Source: Candidatus Rokuibacteriota bacterium
Lineage (GTDB): Bacteria; Methylomirabilota; Methylomirabilia; Rokubacteriales; CSP1-6
DNA: 45,806 nucleotides
Assembly (NCBI GenBank): GCA_030647435.1
Contig: JAUSJX010000083.1
Span: forward strand, 1 to 45,806
Direction: 5' to 3'
A program made the position numbers and the translations under genes. Shown piece by piece: positions 22,438 through 31,744 of the stretch. Within the stretch, counting starts at the first letter, position 1, and each line of letters begins with the position of its first letter. The notes beneath the pieces were generated by a model. The model saw only the letters and a program-made list of their open reading frames with translations, was not told where the DNA came from and searched no databases.

Positions 22438-24758
22438 GCATCGCGGCGCGTCTCGTGGGAGCCATCTGGCTCGCGGCTCTCGTCGTTACAGGCGGCTTCA
22501 CGTATCTCCAAGTTGTCGAGGAGCGGCGGCACCTGTTCGACGACATGGAGCGCCGCGCTGCGGCGCTCGGCGAGGGGTTGAAGGAGGCCGCGGAGCCGGC
22601 CCTCGCCCGGGGAGGCCGGCCCACGCTCGAGCGGCTCGCCGCCAAGTTCGGCCGGCGGGGCCAGGGTGTGGCCTTCCTAGACCGCGCCGGGACGGTCCAG
22701 GCCGCGACGCCGGACATCGGCCCCGTGGTCCCGCAGGTATTTCCGGATGGGGTGGCGGCGCTCAACAGCGGGGAGACGCGGCGCGGGCTCGCTCTCGTGG
22801 ACGGCCGCTCTTTCTATGTGTATGCGAGCCCCGTGCTGCGCGACGAGCGCAACATCGGCGTGGTGCTCGTCGTGCTCGACGCACGGCCTCTGGTCGAGGC
22901 CCAGTGGCGGATCTGGCAGAACAACGGGCTCCGCTTCCTGGTGCTCGTGGTCGTCCTCTCGGGGATCGCGCTCCTGATCGTTCGCATGAGCGTGATTCAG
23001 CCGCTGGCCAGCATGGCCCGCTGGACCAAGGATCTCCGCCGCGGCGCCCCCGCGAGCCCGCTCGAGCTCTCGGACTCCAGGCTCTTCGGTCCCATGGCGC
23101 GCGAAGTCTCGGTCCTGGCGAAGAGCTTCCACCGCGCGCAGGCGGCGGCGGAAGAAGAGGCGGCGCTCCGGCTGTCGGGCGAAACGCTCTGGACCGAGGA
23201 GCGCCTGAAGCAGTTCGTCAAGCTGCGGCTGGGAGGCTCCCCGCTTTTCGTCGTCTCGAACCGGGAGCCCTTGAGCCATGTCTGGAAGGACGGCAGGATC
23301 CAGACGGAGCACCCGGCCTCCGGGCTCGTGACGGCCATGGAGCCCGTGATGCGCGCCTGCGGCGGCGTCTGGGTGGCGCAGGGCAGCGGCGACGCGGACC
23401 GCGAAACGGCGGACGAGGCGGGCCGGCTCGGGCTGCCGCCGGACGATCCTCGCTACACGCTGCGCCGGCTCTGGCTCACCAAGGAGGAGGAGGCGGGCTA
23501 CTACTCCGGCTTCGCCAACGAGGGGCTGTGGCCCCTCTGCCACCTCGTGCACACCCGCCCGCAGTTCCGTCCCGAGGACTGGGCGCACTATACGGCGGTC
23601 AACGAGAAGTTCGCCGCGGCCATCCTCGAGGAGGTGGCGGACGTGGATGCGCCGCTCGTTCTCATTCAGGACTACCACTTCGCGCTCTTGCCGGCGCTCA
23701 TCAAGCGTGAGCGTCCGGATGCCCGCGTCGTGATCTTCTGGCACATTCCCTGGCCCAATGCCGAGGCCTTCGGCATCTGCCCATGGCAGCATGAGCTGCT
23801 GCTGGGCATGCTCGGCGCCGACCTCGTGGGCTTCCATACGCAGTACTACTGCAACAACTTCCTCGAGACCGTCGAGCGGGCCATCGAGGCGCGCGTCGAG
23901 TGGGAGCAGTTCGCCGTCACCCGCGGACAGCGGACGACGCTCGTCAAGCCGTTTCCGATCAGCGTGGCGCCCAACTTCGTCGCCAACCCGCCGAACGTCT
24001 CCCGCGCGGACCTCCTGCGCGGGCTCGGCATCTCCTGCGAGTTCCTGGGGGTCGGCGTCGAGCGGCTCGACTACACCAAGGGCCTGCCCGAGCGCATCCG
24101 GGCCATCGGGCGGTTCCTCGAGCGCTCTCCCGAGTACCAGGAACGCCTCGTCTTCGTCCAGCTGGCGGCGCCGAGCCGCTCGAGCATTGCGCGCTATCAG
24201 GAGATCGACGCCGAGGTGGATGCCGCCGTGCGCGACGTCAATACGCGCTTCGCCACGAGGAAATGGCGGCCGGTGCTCTACCTCAAGCGGCACCACGACC
24301 ACCGGGAGATCTGGCCCTTCTACCGCCACGCCGACTTCTGCATGGTCACGTCGCTCCACGACGGCATGAATCTGGTCGCCAAGGAGTTCGTCTCGGTCCG
24401 TGAGGACGGGGGGGGCGCTCTCATCCTGAGCCAGTTCACGGGGGCGGCGTCGGAGCTCCGCGACGCGCTGCTCGTCAATCCCTATGACCTCGACGGCGTG
24501 GCCGACGCCATCCGCCGCGCCGTCGAGATGCCGGGCGCCGAGCAGCGCGCCCGCATGGGCCGGATGCACCAGACGGTGCGGGAGCACAACATCTACCGCT
24601 GGGCCGGGCTGCTCCTGGGGGAGCTGTCCCGCATCCCCGAGGAGCCCGCCGGGACCCTGGCGGTCTCAACCCCTGCGGTGTCCAGCCCTGCAATCTCGAG
24701 CCCTGCAGTCTCCAGCCCCGCAGTCTCCAGGAGGATGAGCGATGAAGACGCTGCGTGA
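22434..24758 (+). CDS. otsA: Trehalose-6-phosphate synthase (GT20) fused to a membrane sensor module
   Basis: A 774-residue protein with an N-terminal module not found in ordinary OtsA (about 470 aa): TM1 residues 5-25, an extracytoplasmic domain 26-163 (VAFLDRAGTVQAATPD, then YVYASPVLRDERNIGVVLVVLD, a CACHE-like pattern), TM2 165-185, and a HAMP-like helix pair 186-240. The GT20 domain starts near 268 (PLFVVSNREP) and keeps the key residues: Asp in QDYHFALLP, His in FWHIPWP, Arg/Lys in ERLDYTKGLP, and DGMNLVAKE. It should transfer glucose from a nucleotide-glucose to glucose-6-phosphate at the inner face of the membrane. The C-terminal tail (AVSSPAISSPAVSSPAVS) is low complexity. Glucosylglycerol-phosphate synthase is the alternative GT20 activity. 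Confidence 0.88.
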   Translation: MSIAARLVGAIWLAALVVTGGFTYLQVVEERRHLFDDMERRAAALGEGLKEAAEPALARGGRPTLERLAAKFGRRGQGVAFLDRAGTVQAATPDIGPVVPQVFPDGVAALNSGETRRGLALVDGRSFYVYASPVLRDERNIGVVLVVLDARPLVEAQWRIWQNNGLRFLVLVVVLSGIALLIVRMSVIQPLASMARWTKDLRRGAPASPLELSDSRLFGPMAREVSVLAKSFHRAQAAAEEEAALRLSGETLWTEERLKQFVKLRLGGSPLFVVSNREPLSHVWKDGRIQTEHPASGLVTAMEPVMRACGGVWVAQGSGDADRETADEAGRLGLPPDDPRYTLRRLWLTKEEEAGYYSGFANEGLWPLCHLVHTRPQFRPEDWAHYTAVNEKFAAAILEEVADVDAPLVLIQDYHFALLPALIKRERPDARVVIFWHIPWPNAEAFGICPWQHELLLGMLGADLVGFHTQYYCNNFLETVERAIEARVEWEQFAVTRGQRTTLVKPFPISVAPNFVANPPNVSRADLLRGLGISCEFLGVGVERLDYTKGLPERIRAIGRFLERSPEYQERLVFVQLAAPSRSSIARYQEIDAEVDAAVRDVNTRFATRKWRPVLYLKRHHDHREIWPFYRHADFCMVTSLHDGMNLVAKEFVSVREDGGGALILSQFTGAASELRDALLVNPYDLDGVADAIRRAVEMPGAEQRARMGRMHQTVREHNIYRWAGLLLGELSRIPEEPAGTLAVSTPAVSSPAISSPAVSSPAVSRRMSDEDAA
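24669..24728 (+). repeat. Four 15-bp tandem repeats at the 3' end of otsA
   Basis: Units at 24669, 24684, 24699 and 24714 (consensus AGCCCTGCAGTCTCC) encode SSPAV/I repeats. The last unit runs into AGGAGG, the ribosome site of the CBS gene. Confidence 0.85.
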
Positions 24759-25203
24759 CCTCATGCGATCCGGCTTTCTCTTCACGGTACAGAAAAAGGC
24801 CATGGTGTCGGAGGCGGTCCGGCTCATGGCCGACCACAATGTCGGGATCGTGATCGTGCTGGACGGCACCCGGCTCGCGGGCGTCTTCTCCGAGCGTGAC
24901 GTGGTTCGACGCGTGCTGTATCAGGGCCTGGACCCTGTCCGGACACCGCTCGGCGAGGTCATGACCGGGTGCGTGATCACGGCTGACGCGGAGATGGACT
25001 ACGAGTCTGCCATGCGCGCCATGGACGAGGCCGGTATCCGCCACCTGCTCGTGACGAGCGGGTCGGGGATGCTGTCCATGATCTCGGTCCGGGACCTGAT
25101 GCGCGCGACCATCCACGACAGGGACGAAGAGGTCCAGCACCTGCGCGAGTACCTCTACCAGGTTCCGGCCGGGGGCTCCAAGCCGCAGGCGGCCTCCGTT
25201 TAG
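24742..25203 (+). CDS. CBS-domain pair protein, coupled to otsA
   Basis: A 153-residue tandem CBS protein: LRDLMRSGFLFTVQKKAMVSEAVRLMADHNVGIVIVLDGTRLAGVFSERDVVRRV, then VMTGCVITADAEMDYESAMRAMDEAGIRHLLVTSGSGMLSMISVRDLM. It overlaps the otsA 3' end by 17 nt, so it is cotranslated with the trehalose enzymes. Such modules bind adenine nucleotides, so it could tune the pathway to energy state (inference). It is related in design to the CBS protein at 4752. Its stop overlaps, tail to tail, the stop of the dodecin-like gene on the other strand. Confidence 0.85.
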   Translation: MKTLRDLMRSGFLFTVQKKAMVSEAVRLMADHNVGIVIVLDGTRLAGVFSERDVVRRVLYQGLDPVRTPLGEVMTGCVITADAEMDYESAMRAMDEAGIRHLLVTSGSGMLSMISVRDLMRATIHDRDEEVQHLREYLYQVPAGGSKPQAASV

Positions 25204-25451
25204 GGACGGGTCAGAAACCCGCCCGAGGCAGGGTCGAGCGGGTCGCTCACGCTCAGGTCTTCGTCGTCGGGGGTGTCCTCGGAGTCGTCATCGCTCGCGA
25301 CCATCCGGACGATGACCGTATCTTCGAGAACCCGTGCGCCATCGAGACGGAGCCAGCTGAAGCCCATGGCCGTGGCGCCCTGCACGGTGGTGTCCAGCGC
25401 CTCTTTGATCGCCCGCTCGAGCGTCTCCGGCGAATGGTCGGACAATGGCAC
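25200..25451 (-). CDS. Dodecin-like small protein with acidic tail
   Basis: An 83-residue frame from GTG 25451. HSPETLERAIKEALDTTVQGATAMGFSWLRLDGARVLEDTVIVRMVA matches the dodecin layout (SPxSWEDAxxxAVxxAxxTLxxxxxxxVxxxxGxxxxxxVxxYxVxxxV), followed by an unusual acidic tail (DDDSEDTPDDEDLS). Dodecins are flavin-storing dodecamers. A ribosome site (AAGGAGG) lies before an ACG codon at 25470-25472, which would add VTIETAV, the missing first strand. The true start may therefore be there, with ACG instead of ATG. Flavin-binding Trp is shifted (FSWLRLDG). Moderate family confidence. Confidence 0.5.
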   Translation of the reverse strand: MPLSDHSPETLERAIKEALDTTVQGATAMGFSWLRLDGARVLEDTVIVRMVASDDDSEDTPDDEDLSVSDPLDPASGGFLTRP

Positions 25452-25513
25452 GGCTGTTTCGATGGTGACCGTTCGGGCCCTCCTTCAAGCGAGCCTAGCG
25501 TGAGGCTCCGGAT

Positions 25514-25528
25514 TGGCACGGTCCTGGC
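25514..25528 (+). promoter_or_regulatory. Sigma-54-like promoter of a decayed gene
   Basis: TGGCACGGTCCTGGC, one mismatch. No activator-like site is seen upstream. It precedes the frameshifted fragment at 25542 and its surroundings (GCTCCGGATTGGCACG) resemble the promoter at 2772. Confidence 0.5.
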
Positions 25529-25541
25529 AAATCAAAAGGCC

Positions 25542-25693
25542 ATGACGGTGCCACCCATCTGCCTCACCGGCTCCGTGCTCGCCCCCAAGGGCAGCGTTTC
25601 TCCGGCAGCGCTCGACGATTGGTCACAAGCGACACCCCGGTCATCCTCGCCCGCGTCGAGCCAACTCCCGCAGGCTCATCCCCGTCATCTTGA
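25542..25693 (+). pseudogene. Fragment related to the hypothetical protein at 3426
   Basis: ATG 25542 opens GSVLAPKGSVSPAALDDWSQ; after a one-base loss near 25630 another frame continues DTPVILARVEPTPAGSS to TGA 25691-25693. This parallels PVLVHKASIPPEALNDW...MPVILTRVELGPDSS in the protein at 3426. The N-terminal half is absent. A decayed paralogue, not a working gene. Confidence 0.55.
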
Positions 25694-25879
25694 ATGCGGG
25701 CTGGGGGGCGCGACCGAAACTCCGCGAGCGCCGGTCTTCTCGATCGCCCGGGCCACCAGACCCGACGCGAGGTCGGCGCGCGCCGACGGAGGCACGTGAG
25801 GCGAGGACGCGCAGGTGGTCATGAGGACCACACTAGCAAATCCCAGTACCAGGGCGAACAGCCGGCGGGTCCGAGCCAT
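25685..25879 (-). CDS. Possible small lipoprotein
   Basis: A 64-residue frame with a basic start, hydrophobic core and Cys (RRLFALVLGFASVVLMTTCASS), then a short Ala/Ser/Pro-rich mature part. No clear ribosome site, and the lipobox (LMTTC) is imperfect. The only gene-like signal in 25694-26120; the rest of that 300-bp stretch holds nothing I can name. Confidence 0.4.
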   Translation of the reverse strand: MARTRRLFALVLGFASVVLMTTCASSPHVPPSARADLASGLVARAIEKTGARGVSVAPPSPHSR

Positions 25880-26120
25880 GAGGCGGCCAGGGTAGCGCCC
25901 ATCACGGCCCGGGAACAGAAGCCTGGAGGCCCGCCCGAGCGGGAGTATCCTGATACTCGAGGTGCGGGCCGGCTCCCGGCTCGCCTCGAGCCGTGGCGTA
26001 CCCGGTCGATGCCGCTACTCGAGGCGGGGCCGGACGGCCCTGATGGACCGGAACTCCGACACCCCGGTAGCCCACGCGCGACATGCCGTCGGGTGCGGCG
26101 GAGCTGAAGGAGGCACGACC

Positions 26121-26822
26121 ATGGCAGAGATGTGGAGCGGTCTCGTCTGGGCGGCTCTGCGGGATCTCAACACGCGGCTGGTGGCGGTGCTGCCGAGCAT
26201 CCTCGCCATGCTGACGCTGGCGGCCGTAGGACTCGTCGCCGCCTGGGTCGCCGCCCTGCTGCTGAAGCGGCTCGCCCGGGCGGTGGCCTTCGACCAGCGC
26301 GCCGAGACCTGGGGACTCGTATCCCCGATCACGCGCGCGGGTCTTCGCCGGTCCCCCTCCCAGCTGCTCTCGGTTATGGTGTTCTGGGCGATCTTCGTCC
26401 TCTTCCTGACCCTTGCCGTGGATGCCCTCGCCATTCCCGGCGCGGGCCGGGTCACGGATTTCGTCTTCGCCTGGGTGCCCAGGGCCGTCGGCGCCGCCGT
26501 CATCTTCCTCGTCGGCTGGCTCGTGGCAAACTTCCTCGGCGAAGGCGCGCTGATCGCGGCGGTCAACGCCGGAGTGCCGGAGGCGCGGCTCCTGGCCCGC
26601 GCGGTGCGCTGGGGAGTGCTGCTCTTCGCCAGCGCCACGGCGGTCACCCACCTCGGCATCGGCAAGGAGATGGTGCTGGTCGCCTTCGGCATCACGTTCG
26701 GCGGGCTGATCCTGGCTCTGGCCCTGGCCTTCGGCCTCGGGGGGCGCGCGCTGGCCCGACAGATCCTGGAGCGCCGGCTCCGCCACGATCCTCACCCGAG
26801 CGAGACGCTCACGCACCTGTGA
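26121..26822 (+). CDS. Multi-pass membrane protein with MscS-like conserved TM helices
   Basis: A 233-residue protein with about five hydrophobic segments: LPSILAMLTLAAVGLVAAWVAALLL, LLSVMVFWAIFVLFLTLAVDAL, VPRAVGAAVIFLVGWLVANFLG, WGVLLFASATAVTHLG and VLVAFGITFGGLILALALAFGLGG. The end GITFGGLILALALAFGLGGRALA is the conserved helix shared by MscS-type channels and TM_helix proteins, but no cytoplasmic beta domain follows. It may be a truncated-type channel or membrane tension sensor. AAGGAGG precedes ATG 26121. It is 56 bp upstream of treY and could be first in that operon, which would fit osmotic adaptation. Confidence 0.75.
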   Translation: MAEMWSGLVWAALRDLNTRLVAVLPSILAMLTLAAVGLVAAWVAALLLKRLARAVAFDQRAETWGLVSPITRAGLRRSPSQLLSVMVFWAIFVLFLTLAVDALAIPGAGRVTDFVFAWVPRAVGAAVIFLVGWLVANFLGEGALIAAVNAGVPEARLLARAVRWGVLLFASATAVTHLGIGKEMVLVAFGITFGGLILALALAFGLGGRALARQILERRLRHDPHPSETLTHL

Positions 26823-26878
26823 GAGCCCCGGATCGAGAGCGCCCCGGCCCCCGGTCGGGCCATGATGCCGGCGCCGCC

Positions 26879-29800
26879 GTGACGGACCTCGACGCCCTGC
26901 TCGAGCAGGGCGTCGCGGCGCTCGCGCGCCCGCGGCGCGCGACGTACCGGCTCCAGCTCGGACCGGCGCTGCGCTTCGAGGACGTCGGCGCGCTGGCTCC
27001 ATACCTGGCCGCGCTCGGGGTGAGCGACGCCTATCTCTCGCCCTGCTTCAAGTCCGGCCCCGGCAGCTCCCAAGGGTACGACGTCACCGACCACAGCGCC
27101 TTCAATCCCGAGGTCGGCAGCGAGACGACGTTCGCCCAGATGGCGGGGACGCTCGGCGCGCACGAGATCGGGGTGATCCTGGATATCGTCCCCAATCTCA
27201 TGGGCATCGTCGGGGACGCGAATCCCTGGTGGACCGACGTGCTCGAGAACGGGCCGTCGTCCCCCTACGCGAGGTTCTTCGACATCGACTGGGCGCCGGT
27301 GAAGCCCGAGCTCTACGGCAAGGTCCTGCTGTCGGTCCTGCCCGACCAGTACGGCCGCATGCTGGAGTCCCAGCAGCTCCGGCTCGAGTTCTCCGAGGGG
27401 GCGTTCGTCGTGCTCTATGCGGGGGAGCGCCTGCTCGTCGCGCCCGACTCGTACGCGCAGGTACTTTCCTACCGTCTCGAGACGCTCGGCGCGCGCCTGT
27501 CGCCCGAGGATCCGCACCTGCGGGAGCTCCAGAGTATCCTCACGGTGCTCGAACACCTGCCCGCGCAGATGGAGACGGATCTTGCGCGCTCCGAGGAGCG
27601 GCTCCGCGAGAAGGAGATTATCAAGCGCCGGCTGGCGGCCCTGGTCAAGGAGTCGACCGAAATCCGCGAGTTCCTCGACGACAATGTCCGGCTTTTCAAT
27701 GGGACGTCTGGCGATCCGGCGAGTTTCGATCTGCTCGACCGCCTGCTCTCGGCGCAGGCCTACCGCCTTGCCGACTGGCGGGTGGCCGGCGACGAGGTCA
27801 ACTACCGCCGCTTCTTCGACGTCAATCACCTGGCCGCCATCCGGACGGAGTTCCGCGAGGTCTTCGACGCGAGCCACCGGCTGGTCTCTCGCCTCGTCGG
27901 CGACGGCGCGGTGACGGGACTCCGCGTGGATCATCCCGACGGTCTCTACGCCCCGGGCGAGTACTTTCGCCGGCTGCAGGAAGAGGCCCTCCTCGGCGCG
28001 CCGCCCGCCGCCTGGCGCCCGGCCTACCGGGCCAGGCAGCGGAGGCGCTTCTCGCACGCTATAGGGAGGTGGCGGCGGATCCGGCGGCGCCTGCCGCGCG
28101 GCCCCTCTGGCTCGTCGGCGAGAAGATCCTCATGGCCGACGAGCGCCTGCCCGAGTGGTGGCGCGTCGCGGGCACGACAGGCTACGATTTCCTCGGATCC
28201 GTCAACGGCCTCTTCGTGGACCGCGGCCACGTCCGGCAGATGACGGGGCTCTACACCCGCTTCGCCGGGGCCGCCCCGCCCATGGCCGACATCGCCTATG
28301 CGGCCAAGCGGCTGATCATGCAGGTGTCGATGGCGAGCGAGGTCAATCAGCTCGGTCACCATCTCGACCGGATCTCCGAGAGGCGGCGGCACGCGCGCGA
28401 CTTCACCCTGCACAGCCTGATCCGCGCGCTGCGCGAGGTCATCGCCTGCTTCCCCGTGTACCGGACGTACATCGGCGACGAAGGGCCCGAGATGAGCCCG
28501 CGCGACCTCGCGTTCGTCGAGCGCGCCGTGGCGGAAGCCAAGCGGCACAATCCGACGGTGAACGTGTCCATCTTCGATTTCGTCCACGACATTCTCCTGC
28601 TGCGGGAGCCCCCGGGGGGGGCCGGCGGCGACGACGGGCGCCATCACTTCGTGATGCGCTTCCAGCAGACCACGGGCCCCGTGACGGCCAAGGGCGTCGA
28701 AGACACGGCGCTGTACATCTACAACCGGCTCGTCTCGCTGAACGAGGTCGGAAGCGATCCGGCCCGGTTCGGCGAGCCCGTGCCGGCCTTCCACGAGAAG
28801 AAAGCGAGGCGCCGGGCGCGCTGGCCGCAGTCGCTGCTGGCCACATCCACGCACGACACCAAGCGGGGCGAAGACGTGCGCGCGCGTATCAGCGTGCTCT
28901 CGGAGATCCCCGCCGAGTGGGGCGTCTGCGCCCGCCGCTGGCGCGCCATCGGGAAGCGGTGGAAGCGGGAGGTCGACGGGCAGGCCGCGCCGGACCGCAA
29001 CGACGAGTATCTGCTCTACCAGACGCTGGTCGGCGCCTGGCCGGCGGAGCCGCAGCCGGACCTTGGGGCGTTCACGACCCGCATCTGCGAGTACATGGAG
29101 AAGGCCACCAAGGAGGCCAAGCCCAATACAAGCTGGGTCAACCCGCATGCCGCCTACGACGCGGCGACCCGGGAGTTCGTCACGGGGCTCCTCGCTCCCA
29201 GCGGGCGCTTCCTCGACGAGTTCCTGTCGTTCCAGCAGCGGGTCGCGCGCTACGGCATGGTCAACTCGCTCGCCCAGACCCTGCTCAAGCTCGGGGCTCC
29301 AGGGGTGCCGGATATCTACCAGGGGGCGGAGCTCTGGGATCTCTCGCTGGTGGATCCCGACAACCGGCGCCCCGTAGACTTCGCCCGGCGCCAGTCGCTC
29401 CTGACGGCCCTGGATGCCCTCGTCGCGGACCGCGGCGATGACCTGGCGGGGCTGTGCGGCCTGCTGCTCGAGAGCTGGGCCGACGGACGGGTGAAGCTCT
29501 ACCTGATCCGGCGCGGGCTCGCGTTGAGGCGGGAGCGGCCGGCCCTGTTCGAGGCGGGGACGTACCTCCCGCTGGAGGCCTGCGGAGAGCGCGCCGAGCA
29601 TCTCGTCGGCTTCGCCCGCGCCAAGGCGGGCGGCGCCGTCATCGTGGCCGTCCCGAGGCTCACCGCTCGCCTGACGGGATTTTCGGGTGCCCTCGCCCTG
29701 GGCGCCCCACCGTGGGGCGAGACCTGGCTCTCGCTCGGCAGCGACGCTCTCGCGGGACGCTTCCGCGATCGACTCACCGGCGGAGTGCTCGAAACGGAGC

Positions 29801-29883
29801 GTCGCGGCGGCGCGCCGACGCTGCCGGCGACCGCGCTCTTCGCGAGCTTCCCGGTGGCGCTGCTCGAGCCGGAGGCGCCATGA
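26879..29883 (+). pseudogene. treY: Maltooligosyl trehalose synthase, one frameshift
   Basis: Converts the reducing end of an alpha-1,4-glucan into a terminal trehalose unit by intramolecular transglucosylation. The first part (GTG 26879) has ATYRLQLGPALRFEDVGALAPYLAALGVSDAYLSPCFKS and the nucleophile block TGLRVDHPDGLY. Near 28025 the frame is lost, and it resumes one frame over with AAEALLARYREV...LWLVGEKILMADERLP (acid/base Glu), TTGYDFLGSVNGLF, VMRFQQTTGPVTAKGVEDTALY, STHDTKRGEDVRAR and GVPDIYQGAELW, all canonical. One missing base restores about 1,000 residues. Either a sequencing error or an inactive gene. treZ follows 28 bp later. Confidence 0.9.
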
Positions 29884-29911
29884 CCGCCGCCGCGCGCGGG
29901 CTCGACTGACC

Positions 29912-31744
29912 ATGGCGCTCGCCCTCCGCCGCGCCCGAAGCATGCCGTTCGGGGCCGAGGCCCGCGACGACGGTGTCACCGGCTTCCGGCTCTGGGCTCC
30001 CGGTGCCCACAGCGTGGCGTTGTGGCTGGACGAGCGGAGGCGCGCCCTGCCCATGCCCCGCGATCCGCAGGGCTGGGCGGCGCTGGCAACCCCCGAGGCG
30101 CCGCCCGGCACGCGCTATCGCTATCAGATCGACGGCGAGTTCCTCGTGCCCGACCCGGCCTCGCGCTTTCAGCCCGACGGCGTGCATGGTCCGAGCGAGG
30201 TCGTGGATCCGCTCGCCTACTCCTGGTCCGACGCGGAGTGGGAGGGTGTTGCGGTCGAGCGGCTGGTGTTCTACGAGCTGCACGTGGGAACCTTCACTCG
30301 CGCGGGAACCTTTGCGGCCGCAGCCGAGCGGATCGACCATCTGGCCGCGCTCGGCGTCACCGCGGTCGAGCTGATGCCCGTGGGCGAGTTCCCCGGCTGC
30401 CGGAGCTGGGGATACGACGGCGTCCTGCCGTTCGCCCCCGCGGCCCGGTATGGGCGCCCCGAAGACCTCAAGCTCTTCGTCGACGCCGCCCACGCCCGCG
30501 GCCTTGCGGTGTTCCTCGACGTGGTCTACAACCACTTCGGGCCCGAAGGCAACTACCTGCCCCGCTACGCGCCCGCCTTCTTCGACCCTCGCCGCCAGAC
30601 GCCGTGGGGCGCGGCGATCAACTTCGCCGACGCGGGCTCCGAGATCGTTCGGGCCTTCATGGTCCACAATGCCCTCTACTGGCTCGAGGAGTTCCACATG
30701 GACGGCCTTCGCCTGGACGCGGTCCATGCGATCAGCGACGAGTCCCGCTCGCACGTGCTCGTCGAGCTGGCGCAGGTCGTGGCCAAGGGCCCCGGCGGCG
30801 AGCGGCAGGTCCACCTCGTGCTCGAGAACGACGGCAACGAGGCCCACCTCCTCGCCCGCGACGGCGCGCCGCTCTACAGTGCGCAGTGGAACGACGACGT
30901 GCACCACGCCCTGCACGCGCTGCTCACGGGCGAGCGAGGCGGCTACTATGCCGACTACGAGCCGGCGGCGCCGGCGCTCGGTCGCGCCCTCGCCGAGGGC
31001 TTCGTCTACCAGGGCGAGTACTCGCGCTACCGCGGCCGCCCGCGCGGTGAGCCGAGCGGAGACCTCCCACCCACCGCCTTCGTCGGCTTTCTCCAGAACC
31101 ACGATCAGGTGGGCAACCGCGCGTTCGGCGAGCGCATCACGGCACTGGCGGGGCCGGACGCAGTGAGGGCGGCCACGGCCGTGCTCTGCCTCGCTCCGCC
31201 GCTCCCCTTGCTGTTCATGGGCCAGGAATGGGCCGCCCCCGTGCCCTTCCTCTTCTTCAGCGACCTGGGTCCGGACTTCGGCCCGGCCGTCGCGGAGGGC
31301 CGGCGGCGCGAGTTCGCCCGCTTCCCCGAGTTCGCCGACGCGGGAGCGCGCGAACGGATCCCCGACCCGCAAGCACTGGAGACTTGGGAGCGGTCGGTGC
31401 TCGACTGGAGCCTCGCCGACCTGCCGGCGCATCGGGAGTGGCTGGACCTCCACCGAGCGCTGCTCCGCATCCGGCACGCCGAGATCGTGCCATTGCTGCA
31501 GAACCCTATCGCGCCGCGGGCGCGCTGGAGCCGTCTCGGCGAGACGGCGCTTGAGGTCGAGTGGACATTCCCGGTCCGGCGGGTGCTGCGCCTCGTCGCC
31601 AACCTCGGCCCGGCGGCGGTGCCTCACGTGGGGCCGCGACCAGAGTGGGGACGGTCGCTCTACGCGCTTGGGCTCGGCCGGGAAGGCTGGGCGGAGCTGC
31701 CGCCGTGGAGCGTGGGCTGGTATCTGGCGGAGGCCGAGCGATGA
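29912..31744 (+). CDS. treZ: Maltooligosyl trehalose trehalohydrolase
   Basis: A 610-residue GH13 enzyme that releases trehalose from maltooligosyl-trehalose. N-terminal E-set domain (GFRLWAPGAHSVALWLD), then the barrel: VFYELHVGTFT, VTAVELMPVGEFPG, WGYDGVLPFAP, DVVYNHFGPEGNYL, nucleophile in DGLRLDAVHAI, acid in VLENDGNEA, and VGFLQNHDQVGNRAFGER, all diagnostic of TreZ rather than GlgB. It pairs with treY in the expected order. Its last 85 bp overlap the opposite-strand glgM frame if that gene is read through its amber codon. Confidence 0.93.
   Translation: MALALRRARSMPFGAEARDDGVTGFRLWAPGAHSVALWLDERRRALPMPRDPQGWAALATPEAPPGTRYRYQIDGEFLVPDPASRFQPDGVHGPSEVVDPLAYSWSDAEWEGVAVERLVFYELHVGTFTRAGTFAAAAERIDHLAALGVTAVELMPVGEFPGCRSWGYDGVLPFAPAARYGRPEDLKLFVDAAHARGLAVFLDVVYNHFGPEGNYLPRYAPAFFDPRRQTPWGAAINFADAGSEIVRAFMVHNALYWLEEFHMDGLRLDAVHAISDESRSHVLVELAQVVAKGPGGERQVHLVLENDGNEAHLLARDGAPLYSAQWNDDVHHALHALLTGERGGYYADYEPAAPALGRALAEGFVYQGEYSRYRGRPRGEPSGDLPPTAFVGFLQNHDQVGNRAFGERITALAGPDAVRAATAVLCLAPPLPLLFMGQEWAAPVPFLFFSDLGPDFGPAVAEGRRREFARFPEFADAGARERIPDPQALETWERSVLDWSLADLPAHREWLDLHRALLRIRHAEIVPLLQNPIAPRARWSRLGETALEVEWTFPVRRVLRLVANLGPAAVPHVGPRPEWGRSLYALGLGREGWAELPPWSVGWYLAEAER

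Noticed and set aside
22677-24587. A 636-codon open frame on the minus strand opposite otsA
   Set aside because: It is a shadow frame from the codon bias of GC-rich DNA: no ribosome site, no domain, Arg/His/Val-rich composition. The opposite strand encodes a clear GT20 protein. The same applies to long minus-strand frames at 28024-30111, 29774-31627, 33436-35208 and 38388-40031.
24669-24728. CRISPR-like or regulatory array at the otsA end
   Set aside because: The 15-bp units are contiguous, without spacers, in frame, and encode a low-complexity SSPAV tail; they are a coding minisatellite.
26864-26881. ATG codons at 26861/26864 as the treY start
   Set aside because: They are in another frame and end at once (ATGATGCCGGCGCCGCCGTGA); the TreY frame opens at GTG 26879.
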